Positions 1-6,693 of a stretch of 17,271 nucleotides of DNA are shown piece by piece. Both the position numbers and the translations under genes were made by a program. Numbering within the stretch: the stretch's first letter is position 1; every line of letters begins with the position of its first letter. The DNA lies in NCBI GenBank assembly GCA_005239945.1, contig SBAY01000356.1:1-17271 (forward strand), read 5' to 3'. Below the pieces are notes generated by a model. The model saw only the letters and a list, made by a program, of their open reading frames with translations. It was not told where the DNA came from and did no database searches. The DNA is from Nitrospira sp. (lineage in GTDB: Bacteria > UBA9089 > CG2-30-40-21 > SBAY01).

Positions 1-9
1 ATTACCGAA

Positions 10-42
10 GAGCCGTGTGAGGGAAAACCTCAAGCACGGTTC
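10..42 (+). ncRNA. Group II intron domain V (3' end of an intron)
   Basis: The 33 bases fold as a group II intron domain V. G10-G17 pairs with C35-C42 and contains the AGC catalytic triad at 11-13. A two-base bulge follows at 33-34, and an upper stem 18-22/28-32 is closed by a purine-rich GAAAA-type loop. Domain V is the catalytic core and lies near the intron 3' end, so the intron body and any reverse transcriptase would lie upstream of the window. Domain VI should follow directly, but I cannot draw a convincing bulged-A hairpin there, so the exact intron boundary is unknown. It may be a truncated remnant. Confidence 0.7.
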
Positions 43-83
43 TGTGAGGGGCATTAAGCAATTAAAAAAGGAGGTTGTTGAAT

Positions 84-1220
84 ATGTCTACTCGACAGAT
101 AGATAGTCTTCTAAGAATGATGATAGAGCGAGGTGCCTCGGATTTACAAATAAAGGTTGGCCGCCCCCCGATTTTTCGGATTGGAGGGGATATTGTTGTT
201 GATGATTCAGAGCGGGTAAGTAATTTAGATACAAGAGAATTGATAGAAACGATGTTGGATGACGAGCAGAAAAAGAGATTTGAAGAGAGGCGATGGGTAG
301 ATATTAGTTACAGTGTTCATGGTGTTTCCCGATTCAGGGTAAGTGTTTTCCATCAACGAGGGACTATTGCGGCGGTATTTCGGGCCATTCCTTTTGAGGT
401 GCCTACTATTGATTCATTAGGATTACCGGAGGTATTAAAGGATTTATCTTTGTCTTCACATGGTTTGATTCTGGTAACCGGTCCTGCGGGTGCTGGTAAA
501 TCAACTACTTTAGCCGCGATGGTTGAATACATCAATAAAAATCGACCCTGTCATATTATGACCATTGAAGACCCAATAGAATTTTTATATACGGATAAAA
601 TGTCTACGGTAACCCAGAAGGAATTAGGGGCAGACGCCCTCACTATGAATGATGCCTTGATAAGTCTTTTTAGACAGGACCCGAATGTTATCCTGATAGG
701 CGAGATGCGAGATATAGATACCTTTAAAGTAGCTGTCCACGCCGCTGAAACAGGACATTTAGCCTTGAGCACCTTACATACATCAAGTGCCGAACAAACC
801 ATAGATAGACTTATTAGTATTTTTCCAGTTGACCAGCATCAGCAAATTCGGGTCCAACTATCCCTTACCTTGCAAGGGATTATTTCTCAAAGATTAGTTC
901 CTCGGGCAGATGGAAAAGGACGAGTAGCGGCATTTGAGGTTATGGTTTCATCTCCTACCATAAGAAAGTTAATTGAAGACCACAACCTATCTAAACTCCA
1001 TGAGACTATCTTTTCTTCAGTAACCCAGTATCGAATGCAAACCTTAGAGCAATCCCTGGCGGCATTACTTAAAAATGAGGTTATCAATTATAAAGAGGCT
1101 ATCTCTGCCTGTAATAATGTTGATGAACTAAAAAGGGCACTAAGAAGTATAAATTTAGATGAACATATGTTCGAAGGAGAAGGGACTGAGTCAATGATTG
1201 GTGAGAAGGATTCTATTTGA
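84..1220 (+). CDS. pilT: PilT-like type IV pilus retraction ATPase
   Basis: Cytoplasmic hexameric secretion ATPase of the GspE/PilT superfamily, expected to power pilus retraction at the inner-membrane base of a type IV pilus. From ATG 84 it is 378 aa, slightly longer than typical PilT (about 345-370). The N-terminal PAS-like domain opens with the family motif GASDLQIKVGRPP. The Walker A is GPAGAGKSTT at about 133-142, where PilT usually has GPTGSGKSTT. The Asp box is TIEDPIEF (about 160-167), Walker B is ILIGEMRD (about 204-211) and the His box is TGHLALSTLHT (about 223-233). AGGAGG at 69-74 sits 9 nt before ATG 84; an in-frame TTG at 75 overlaps this ribosome site and is unlikely to be the start. 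No other pilus genes are in the window, so a PilU-type paralogue cannot be excluded. The charged C-terminal tail is not recognisable. Confidence 0.92.
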   Translation: MSTRQIDSLLRMMIERGASDLQIKVGRPPIFRIGGDIVVDDSERVSNLDTRELIETMLDDEQKKRFEERRWVDISYSVHGVSRFRVSVFHQRGTIAAVFRAIPFEVPTIDSLGLPEVLKDLSLSSHGLILVTGPAGAGKSTTLAAMVEYINKNRPCHIMTIEDPIEFLYTDKMSTVTQKELGADALTMNDALISLFRQDPNVILIGEMRDIDTFKVAVHAAETGHLALSTLHTSSAEQTIDRLISIFPVDQHQQIRVQLSLTLQGIISQRLVPRADGKGRVAAFEVMVSSPTIRKLIEDHNLSKLHETIFSSVTQYRMQTLEQSLAALLKNEVINYKEAISACNNVDELKRALRSINLDEHMFEGEGTESMIGEKDSI

Positions 1221-1221
1221 C

Positions 1222-1277
1222 GGGATTGGAGGATTCGGGAATAAGTCAGATAGGTTATATAAGTCCTATTCTTTCTA
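1222..1277. repeat. Degenerate heptad word-repeat DNA between pilT and the coiled-coil gene
   Basis: The stretch after the pilT stop can be cut into 7-nt words such as gggattg, gaggatt, aagtcag, ataggtt, atataag and tcctatt. Weak self-complementarity is visible: ggaataagt against cctattc. On the reverse strand it reads like runs of a 'taggact tatataa' type. The periodicity is much weaker than in the other repeat regions of this window, so this is a tentative call. The rest of the gap to 1361 shows only the ribosome site of the next gene. Confidence 0.35.
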
Positions 1278-1361
1278 CCCCCCGATACCGACGGGATATT
1301 ACTTTGTTGTGAAAAGTTTCTCAATCACTAACCGATGACAAAAGGAGGTAGTTAACATACT

Positions 1362-1730
1362 ATGGATAATACGGATAAAAAATCAAGTAGTGATTTTTCG
1401 AAGATAGCCGCTAAGGTATGGGAAGATGAAGAAGAAAAACAAAGGCTAAGAAGAGAACTAAGTGATACCCATAAGATTTTAATGGATCGCGAAAAAAAAG
1501 TGGAGCATTTACAACAGGCATTAGCCGAGAGGGATGAGAAAATAGAGGCACTTAAAAGAGAGTTTGAAAAACAAAAAGAGGAATTTCAACGCGAAAAGCT
1601 CAATACCCTAAAAAAAAGGGATGAATTGATAGAGTCTCTCAAAAGGAGTTTACATACTAAAGAAGAATTATTAGAGGCAGAAAGGAATAAAACCTTATGG
1701 CAATTTCTTTTCAAAAAAAGACAGAGCTAA
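1362..1730 (+). CDS. Small coiled-coil protein of unknown function
   Basis: A 122-aa soluble, highly charged protein without signal peptide or membrane segment. From about residue 18 to 110 it is almost entirely Glu/Lys/Arg-rich with Leu and Ile spaced as in a long alpha-helical coiled coil (for example LRRELSDTHKILMDREKK and HLQQALAERDEKIEALKRE). The C-terminus ends in a short aromatic/basic patch (WQFLFKKRQS). AGGAGG at 1343-1348 lies 13 nt before ATG 1362. I do not recognise the family. The last two codons and the stop lie in a 25-bp block (1724-1748) that recurs at 14706-14730, so the extreme C-terminus is formed by repeat DNA. Its position after pilT could suggest an accessory role there, but nothing in the sequence shows this. 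Confidence 0.7.
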   Translation: MDNTDKKSSSDFSKIAAKVWEDEEEKQRLRRELSDTHKILMDREKKVEHLQQALAERDEKIEALKREFEKQKEEFQREKLNTLKKRDELIESLKRSLHTKEELLEAERNKTLWQFLFKKRQS

Positions 1731-1775
1731 TCTTTGCAAGAAAAAAAGTAATAATCGGTTGTTACTGATTACCTG
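1724..1775. repeat. 52-bp repeat, uninterrupted copy (empty site of the 14731-14946 element)
   Basis: Bases 1724-1748 are identical to 14706-14730, and 1741-1775 are identical to 14947-14981. The two matches share the 8-mer aaaaaaag (1741-1748). The 52-bp block is therefore continuous here, whereas at the second site it is split by 216 bp, with the 8-mer present on both sides. The right part (tcggttg, ttactga, ttacctg) has the 7-nt periodicity seen elsewhere. From 1776 to 1880 I see nothing beyond the ribosome site of the next gene. Confidence 0.9.
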
Positions 1776-1880
1776 CCAGCCGGATTTAGGGCTTAAACAG
1801 AGCCTTGGGGATAGAAGAAGAGGTGATAGTAATTGGAATTATTGCCCGCAAGGAGAATGAAAATAGGAGTTGCTGGATAA

Positions 1881-2555
1881 ATGGAAGAAATGAAACAATA
1901 TGTAAATTGTGCTATATGTGGGAAAGAAGACCGTCAAGTGCCTTTTGCCACAGATTTCTCTGGTAATCATATTGTATTATGTGCCCGTTGTGGGCTTCTA
2001 TTTCGAAACCCACAGCTTGATGCAAAACAACAGATAGAAAAACTATATCACGGTGGAGATTTCCCTGTCCAAAAGGTAGAGGATTATGAGAGGTATTTAG
2101 ATCATCTGGCTAAAAGAAAAGTTCTGGAAGAAACATTTCAGCTTATAGAGAAGGTTTTAGGAAGGCAAGGAAGACTTTTTGATGTGGGATGCGGTGGAGG
2201 AGAGATATTGTATTTTGCTAAAAAGAGAGGATGGAAAGTTGAGGGGCTGGATGTCAACTCGTCTTTTATATCAAAAATCCAGAATATGTTGCAAATTCCT
2301 GTTTATAGTGGAACTCTTTTGGAATTTTCCTTTGAAGAACCATTTGATTTGATTGTTCTCAGCCATGTAATAGAGCACGTGCAAAACCCAAGAAAAGAAC
2401 TACGGAAAATTCATGACCTTCTCAAAGATGACGGCATTCTTTTTGTTAGTACTCCTAATATGGGAAGTTTATCTTCCAGGTTGAAGAACATACAGAATCG
2501 GTTAAAGTTAAAAAGACGAAGGTTTAAACACTTTGCGGCTGATCATCATCTTTGA
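1881..2555 (+). CDS. Zinc-ribbon class I SAM methyltransferase, prematurely stopped
   Basis: SAM-dependent methyltransferase of the Methyltransf_23 type, common in polysaccharide loci. The N-terminus has a four-Cys zinc ribbon (C10, C13, C34, C37). Motif I is DVGCGGGE at 101-108, the acidic residue ending strand 2 is in EGLDVN (121-126), and the post-motif helix is SHVIEHVQNP (161-170). AGGAG at 1865-1869 precedes ATG 1881. The frame ends at TGA 2553-2555 after AADHHL, exactly where relatives normally continue HHLWFFTP, and the same frame goes on for 67 further sense codons with typical family sequence. A TGG-to-TGA change is therefore the simplest explanation. The 224-aa product lacks the last strands of the Rossmann-like fold and may be inactive. 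Substrate unknown. Confidence 0.8.
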   Translation: MEEMKQYVNCAICGKEDRQVPFATDFSGNHIVLCARCGLLFRNPQLDAKQQIEKLYHGGDFPVQKVEDYERYLDHLAKRKVLEETFQLIEKVLGRQGRLFDVGCGGGEILYFAKKRGWKVEGLDVNSSFISKIQNMLQIPVYSGTLLEFSFEEPFDLIVLSHVIEHVQNPRKELRKIHDLLKDDGILFVSTPNMGSLSSRLKNIQNRLKLKRRRFKHFAADHHL

Positions 2556-2759
2556 TTCTTTACTCCGCAGACATTTTCCAGGCTACTTAAAGCTTGTGGC
2601 TTTAATATATTTAAATGCCAGGTGCCTTACAACTCTAAGTATACTAATTTCGTTCGAGGGTTTCTGAACCAGAATGTCCTGGGGTTGTTCGAATTAGGGG
2701 GCATAATGGATTTTTATTGTTGCAAGGTAGAACTACAAAAAAATATACCAGTTTGCTGA
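2556..2759 (+). pseudogene. Stranded C-terminal part of the methyltransferase
   Basis: This continues the 1881 gene in the same frame after the TGA: FFTPQTFSRLLKACGFN and onward, to a second TGA at 2757-2759. FTPxTFxRLLKxCGF is a standard C-terminal element of SAM methyltransferases that pass HHLWFFTP. There is no start codon or ribosome site here that would give an independent gene. With the stop reverted, the intact gene would be 1881-2759, 292 codons. The tail after about residue 255 is less family-like and I cannot assign it. Confidence 0.75.
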
Positions 2760-2833
2760 TCAGTTGTTTTGGTGAAATCCAAAGATGCATGGGGAGGAAA
2801 ATAAAGATGTTAAGAATTCGACAGTGAAAAGGG

Positions 2834-3028
2834 GTAACTGTTCAGGTAGATAGACTGTAGGCATTTAGGTTGTAGGGCGGAAGTATGTAAGATGATATGA
2901 AACTCAGGGATTTGATAACCACGGTTTTGATAGCAACTCAAAAACATGGAAAACGAGAAGATTTTGAGTCATCAATACTCAATAGCTAACAGTCTACAGC
3001 CTATAGCCTAAACAACCTGAACGGTTAC
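2834..3028. mobile_element. MITE-like element A, GTAAC/GTTAC ends with 8-bp target duplication
   Basis: A 195-bp ORF-less element. The left end GTAACTGTTCAGGT (2834-2847) and the right end ACCTGAACGGTTAC (3015-3028) are inverted repeats matching at 13 of 14 positions. The direct repeat gaaaaggg lies immediately outside both ends (2826-2833 and 3029-3036). Inside, 7-nt words occur in opposite orientation near the two ends: tgtaggc, atttagg, ttgtagg on the left and agtctac, agcctat, agcctaa, acaacct on the right. Termini starting GTAA with 8-bp duplications are the pattern known for the IS66 family, so a non-autonomous IS66-like element is a reasonable inference, but no transposase is present to confirm it. 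Confidence 0.85.
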
Positions 3029-3036
3029 GAAAAGGG
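3029..3036 (+). promoter_or_regulatory. Ribosome binding site of the GT2 gene made from the element A target duplication
   Basis: The right-hand target duplication gaaaaggg is followed by tgattgga and ATG 3045, so its AAGGG core is the purine-rich ribosome site of the GT2 gene. Removing element A plus one duplication copy would leave the same leader intact. The insertion therefore lengthened the gap from the upstream methyltransferase to this gene without destroying its translation signal. Confidence 0.55.
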
Positions 3037-3044
3037 TGATTGGA

Positions 3045-3872
3045 ATGCAAAGAATCGAGGCAAGTATAATCATGGCTGTATACAATCAGCCCCAATATTT
3101 AGAATTAGTTCTATGGGGATTTAGCCGTCAAACATTTAAAAACTTTGAGGTGGTAATTTCTGATGATGGTTCGAACAATAGCATAAAAACGATGCTGGAA
3201 AACTTAAAACCGCAATTGCCTTATGAAGTTTCATATACCTGGCAGAATGACCTCGGGATTAGAAAAACAAAAGCTCTTAATGAGGGAATTAAGATTGCTA
3301 AAGGCGATTACTTGATCTTTACTGACCCGGATTGTGTTCCTCATAAGGATTTTGTTTTAGAACATATAAAGAATCAGCAAAAAGGTCGCTATTTAATTGG
3401 TCGCAGAGTAAAATGGGGTAAAAGATTTACCTCAATGATGACCAAAGACAAAATATTGGATGGCTATCATGAAAGGCTTTCTTTAGGTCTATTATTCTAC
3501 ATTTTAATTGGCGATATAAAGCATGCTATTAAAGGCCTCAAAATCAACAGTAATCTTCTGCACAGGTTAATTGATTATGGCAAGGTCCGCTACCTCTTTG
3601 GATCAAATTTTTCCATCTTTAAGGAAGATATTCTTAAGGTAAATGGGTGGAATGAAGAGTTTGCCGGGGCATTGAAATATGAAGATGTTGAATTAGACTC
3701 TCGATTGAAAAAGTTTGGATTTTCCCCGATTTCGGTTAAATATAAAGCGTTAACTTATCATTTATACCATCCTTCCCGCCATACCGAGACGCTAAAAGAA
3801 AAATTTGAAGAGGTAGAAAGATCGAATAATTATTGGTGTAAACAAGGAATTATCAAAGAAAGTGTAGATTAG
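3045..3872 (+). CDS. Family 2 glycosyltransferase (GT-A fold)
   Basis: A 275-aa inverting GT-A glycosyltransferase acting at the cytoplasmic face of the inner membrane on a nucleotide-sugar donor. The nucleotide-binding start is ASIIMAVYNQPQYLE (6-20), followed by VVISDDGSN (36-44). The DxD-type metal site is TDPDCVP (93-99). The acceptor/C-terminal block is GSNFSIFKEDILKVNGWNEE (186-205) with KYEDVELDSR (211-220), as in Glyco_tranf_2_7 members. No membrane segment is obvious. GTG 3036 is in frame but sits in the purine-rich ribosome site, so ATG 3045 is preferred. First gene of a three-gene run, followed after 27 nt by a GT4 enzyme. The sugar transferred cannot be read from the sequence. Confidence 0.88.
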   Translation: MQRIEASIIMAVYNQPQYLELVLWGFSRQTFKNFEVVISDDGSNNSIKTMLENLKPQLPYEVSYTWQNDLGIRKTKALNEGIKIAKGDYLIFTDPDCVPHKDFVLEHIKNQQKGRYLIGRRVKWGKRFTSMMTKDKILDGYHERLSLGLLFYILIGDIKHAIKGLKINSNLLHRLIDYGKVRYLFGSNFSIFKEDILKVNGWNEEFAGALKYEDVELDSRLKKFGFSPISVKYKALTYHLYHPSRHTETLKEKFEEVERSNNYWCKQGIIKESVD

Positions 3873-3899
3873 CAAACTTGAGGGAGTAAAAAAGAGACA

Positions 3900-5006
3900 A
3901 TGAATCTTCTTTTTGTGCTTTCCCAGATTGAATTGACCGGGGCAGAAACTTATGCAGCTTCATTAATAAAAAGGCTTAATGACAAGGGGCACAAAGTATC
4001 GCTTGTCTCTGATACCTTAACCAGCGAGATAGAAGCCCCTTACTATTCGCTCGATATAGACAATAGGAGGTCTCTTGTTAACCGTTTTAGGCACATAAAA
4101 TTTTTGGGTCAGATAATTAACCAGGAGAATATTAATCTTCTCCATGCCCACTCTAGGGCCTCTTCCTGGGTAGCTTATTTTGCCAGTCGAATAGCCAGGA
4201 TACCTCTGGTAACCACAGCTCATTGTATCTATCCGGTACATCTCAGCAGAAAACTTATGCCTTGCTTTGGTGAAAAGGTGATTGCTGTTTGTGGGGCAGT
4301 CAGAGATCACTTAATCAGAGATCTCAAGGTAAAGAGCGAAGATGTGTTTTTGATACCTAATGGAATAGATGTCCACCATTTCAGGCCACAGGTTGACTTT
4401 GCCGGGGTAAGAGAGGAGTTGGGGATTCAATCTGGGGCTAAAGTAGTTTCCTGGATTGGCCGGTTCAGTGGTCCCCGGGGAAAATTAATAGAAAAGATGG
4501 TGGAAAAGGTATTTCCTGAAATATTAGCCGCTATCCTTAATCTGAGGCTGCTTATTGTAGCCGGGGGCAATCGGCCAGTTTTTTTGGAGAGCAAGGTGGA
4601 GGCTATTAATCAGCAATTTGGGTGCCAGGTGATAAGATTCACTGGCCTACGAAAGGATATGCCCAGGATTTGTGCGATGTCTGATTTAGTCATTGGTGCC
4701 GGTCGGGTGGCTCTGGAGGTAATGGCTTGTGGTCGGCCGGTGATAGCTGTTGGTGAAAATAAGTTTGTCGGCGTGGTAAATCCTCAATCCCTAAAAGAAG
4801 GGATATACACCAATTTTGGCGATTGCTGTGAGCAGCAACCGGTTGATTGGGGCCGCTTAACTCAATCAATAGTAGATGTGCTTAAGGATAAAAAAGAATC
4901 TGCTGATCTAGGCCAATGGGGAAGAGAAGTGGTTATAGCTCAATTTAGCCTGGAAAAGGTAGTAGATAGGGTGGAGGAGGTCTATGAAAAAGCTCTGCTC
5001 AAATAA
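3900..5006 (+). CDS. Family 4 glycosyltransferase (GT-B fold)
   Basis: A 368-aa retaining GT-B enzyme for polysaccharide assembly. The N-terminal acceptor domain begins MNLLFVLSQIELTGAETYAA with the glycine-rich loop of GT4 enzymes. LLHAHSR (80-86) and the linker IPNGID (152-157) follow. The C-terminal donor domain shows VSWIGRFSGPRGK (183-195), FTGLRKDMP (247-255) and the E-containing loop VALEVMACGRPVIAVGE (270-286). That loop reads GAGRVALE where most GT4 proteins have E-x7-E, so the first glutamate of the pair is missing and donor-phosphate contacts may differ. Its 3' end overlaps the deacetylase gene by 23 bp, indicating translational coupling. Donor and acceptor unknown. Confidence 0.87.
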   Translation: MNLLFVLSQIELTGAETYAASLIKRLNDKGHKVSLVSDTLTSEIEAPYYSLDIDNRRSLVNRFRHIKFLGQIINQENINLLHAHSRASSWVAYFASRIARIPLVTTAHCIYPVHLSRKLMPCFGEKVIAVCGAVRDHLIRDLKVKSEDVFLIPNGIDVHHFRPQVDFAGVREELGIQSGAKVVSWIGRFSGPRGKLIEKMVEKVFPEILAAILNLRLLIVAGGNRPVFLESKVEAINQQFGCQVIRFTGLRKDMPRICAMSDLVIGAGRVALEVMACGRPVIAVGENKFVGVVNPQSLKEGIYTNFGDCCEQQPVDWGRLTQSIVDVLKDKKESADLGQWGREVVIAQFSLEKVVDRVEEVYEKALLK

Positions 5007-5760
5007 AGAGGTGCCTATCTTAGTTTATCATCGAGTAGTACCGGCTCCTTTACCTGAGTGTCGGCATGGGATATGGGTTGAGGTCAAAAATTTCAAACAG
5101 CAGATGAAGCTTTTAGCCTTCGGAGGATTTAGGACAATATCCCTGGATATGTTGGCAGCTGGATTTGAAGGAATAGCCCCACTGCCGAAGAAGCCTATCA
5201 TCCTGACCTTTGACGATGGGTATCAAGATAACTATCTTTATGCCTTCCCTATCCTGAAGGAGTATAACTTTACAGCCACTATCTTCCTGGTGAGCGGGCA
5301 TATTGGAGGTACTAACCAATGGGATAGCACCCCCCAGGAAGAGGCGATAAAGCTTTTATCAGCAGAGGAAATAAAGGAGATGGCTGAGTATGGGATTTCG
5401 TTTGGTGCTCATAGCGTTACCCATCCCCATCTTCAGAAATTAAGTAAGGAAGAAGCGTTTCAAGAGATAGTTCAGTCTAAAAAAGAGATTGAAGAAATTA
5501 TTGGGCAAGAAGCTACCTCTTTCTGCTATCCTTATGGAGAATTTAATCCGAGCATAAAACAGATGGTCATAGAAGCTGGATTTAAATGTGCCTGTGCTTG
5601 TGATACTGAACAGATCAATGACCTTTATGAGTTGAGGCGAAGACTGATATTCCCAAGAACCGGCCTGTTTGGCTTCTGGAAAAAAACACAAAGGTGGTAC
5701 TCAAAGTATATAAAAATATCTCGGGGAATGTTAAAAGGGAAGACAGACTTCAGACTTTAG
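4984..5760 (+). CDS. Polysaccharide deacetylase (NodB/CE4 domain)
   Basis: A 258-aa metal-dependent carbohydrate esterase-4 domain that removes N-acetyl (or O-acetyl) groups from glycans. All three classical motifs are visible: TFDDGY (75-80) with the catalytic Asp and metal-binding Asp, HSVTHP (143-148) with the two metal His residues, and CYPYGE (181-186) forming the groove. There is no signal peptide or membrane anchor, so it probably acts in the cytoplasm on a lipid-linked or sugar-nucleotide intermediate; this is inference. GGAGG at 4973-4977 precedes ATG 4984, inside the end of the GT4 gene. The last codons (DFRL and stop) lie in the 5741-5921 word-repeat block, so the native C-terminus has probably been replaced or extended by repeat DNA. 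Confidence 0.9.
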   Translation: MKKLCSNKEVPILVYHRVVPAPLPECRHGIWVEVKNFKQQMKLLAFGGFRTISLDMLAAGFEGIAPLPKKPIILTFDDGYQDNYLYAFPILKEYNFTATIFLVSGHIGGTNQWDSTPQEEAIKLLSAEEIKEMAEYGISFGAHSVTHPHLQKLSKEEAFQEIVQSKKEIEEIIGQEATSFCYPYGEFNPSIKQMVIEAGFKCACACDTEQINDLYELRRRLIFPRTGLFGFWKKTQRWYSKYIKISRGMLKGKTDFRL

Positions 5761-5921
5761 ACATCAGACTTAAGTCGTAAACATTCAGCGCTCAGACGGA
5801 AGCTTTCAGATGGAGAAAAAGATAATGTATGAATACCTGTCTCATCCAAAAGCTGAAAGCTTAAGCTTCCGGCTAACCGCTTACGACTTAAGTCTAATGT
5901 CTATGGTCTAATGTCTGAATT
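5741..5921. repeat. Heptad word-repeat block with long inverted arms
   Basis: The left arm 5741-5810 is ten consecutive 7-nt words (cttcaga, ctttaga, catcaga, attcagc, gctcaga, tttcaga and others). The right arm 5852-5921 is ten words in the opposite sense (gcttaag, cttacga, ctaatgt, ctatggt, ctaatgt, ctgaatt). Exact inverted matches are 5766-5780/5881-5895 (15 bp), 5797-5803/5865-5871 (7 bp) and 5801-5809/5853-5861 (9 bp). The spacings between matched pieces differ between arms by whole 7-nt units. Inside the block, 5777 starts GTAAACATTCAGC and 5884 ends CGCTTAC, flanked by the palindromic decamer gacttaagtc, so it may contain a diverged relative of element A. The hairpin lies between two genes and might terminate transcription. 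Confidence 0.85.
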
Positions 5922-5939
5922 GAAGATAAGAGGTAATGA

Positions 5940-6650
5940 GTGAATAATAAACTGTATAGGTATGTCCGAAGAAAAGATATTGCCATAGGCCATGTTGCAG
6001 AGGTTGGTGTTTATTATCCCGAAACATCAAACATAATTGATTTTATCAACGAAGGGGTTCGTACGACCCTGGTTGAAGCTGATCCATTATGCGTTAAAAG
6101 GATTGAGACCTTCTTTAGGGGAAGGGACAATGTGAAAATTTATCCTTACGCTGTATGGGATAAAAATGAACTGATAGTATTGTATAGAGCAAAAGCATCA
6201 ACATTTGTAGGTTCTTTAAGTAAAAGCCCTGCACTGATTAATGACAGCTATAAGTTAAAAGAGGCGGATAAATTCACTGTTGAAGCTAAACTGTTCAGTG
6301 ATATTGACGACAACACTATAGATTTGCTTTCAATAGATATAGAGGGTGCGGAATGGTATGTGATAAAACATCTTAAAAGTCGGCCGGCAATAATATCTTT
6401 GGAGACACAGACAGACAACTATATTAATCCATACTTAAATGAAATTAATGACTGGATGAAAAAAAATCATTATAAGGTATGGTTTCTAAATGATACAGAC
6501 ACAGTTTTTATTAAAGATGGGATTCTGTCACTTAATCCATTCGAAAATATCCTGTTGACTATCTACAACTTTATCATAGATGCTTCTCACAAGGTCAGGA
6601 AATGGAGGAAGAATGTGAAGAAAATATTACTTCCCCAAAAGCCCTTCTAA
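5940..6650 (+). CDS. FkbM-family SAM methyltransferase
   Basis: A 236-aa class I methyltransferase of the FkbM/Methyltransf_21 family, usually O-methylating sugars or small hydroxyl groups. The SAM site is VAEVGVYYPETS (19-30) with the acidic LVEAD (44-48). The family signature DLLSIDIEGAEW is at 128-139, followed by VIKHL. The start is GTG 5940 with AAGAGGT at 5928-5934; the out-of-frame ATG at 5936 opens only three codons, and later in-frame starts would remove motif I. It lies 179 nt after the deacetylase across the word-repeat block, so it may have its own promoter, which I cannot pinpoint. The C-terminal ~35 residues are basic and hydrophobic (FENILLTIYNFIIDASHKVR), perhaps membrane-associating. 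Confidence 0.82.
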   Translation: MNNKLYRYVRRKDIAIGHVAEVGVYYPETSNIIDFINEGVRTTLVEADPLCVKRIETFFRGRDNVKIYPYAVWDKNELIVLYRAKASTFVGSLSKSPALINDSYKLKEADKFTVEAKLFSDIDDNTIDLLSIDIEGAEWYVIKHLKSRPAIISLETQTDNYINPYLNEINDWMKKNHYKVWFLNDTDTVFIKDGILSLNPFENILLTIYNFIIDASHKVRKWRKNVKKILLPQKPF

Positions 6651-6693
6651 GATTAAAAGGGTTTGGTTATCCCGGTGATGAAGGAAGGTTACA

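Noticed and set aside
75..83. TTG 75 as the pilT start
   Set aside because: It overlaps the AGGAGG ribosome site, which is ideally placed for ATG 84.
2553..2555. Recoding of TGA as tryptophan (code 4 or 25)
   Set aside because: Several intact genes here end in TGA at family-appropriate lengths (pilT, the ABC permease and ATPase, the 10126 methyltransferase), and Trp is encoded by TGG throughout, so a genome-wide recoding is unlikely.
4017..4310. 97-codon minus-strand open frame opposite the GT4 gene
   Set aside because: It is a shadow of a strong GT4 coding frame with no recognisable domain.
5777..5884. Third complete GTAA-type element with target duplication
   Set aside because: The ends (GTAAACATTCAGC and CGCTTAC) fit loosely, but the flanking gacttaagtc is a palindrome and part of the inverted arms, and the adjacent 8-mers are not identical direct repeats, so an insertion cannot be claimed.
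6630..6668. Rho-independent terminator after the FkbM gene (agccctt / aagggtt)
   Set aside because: The stem is short with a mismatch and no clear T-run, and it overlaps the stop region; not convincing.
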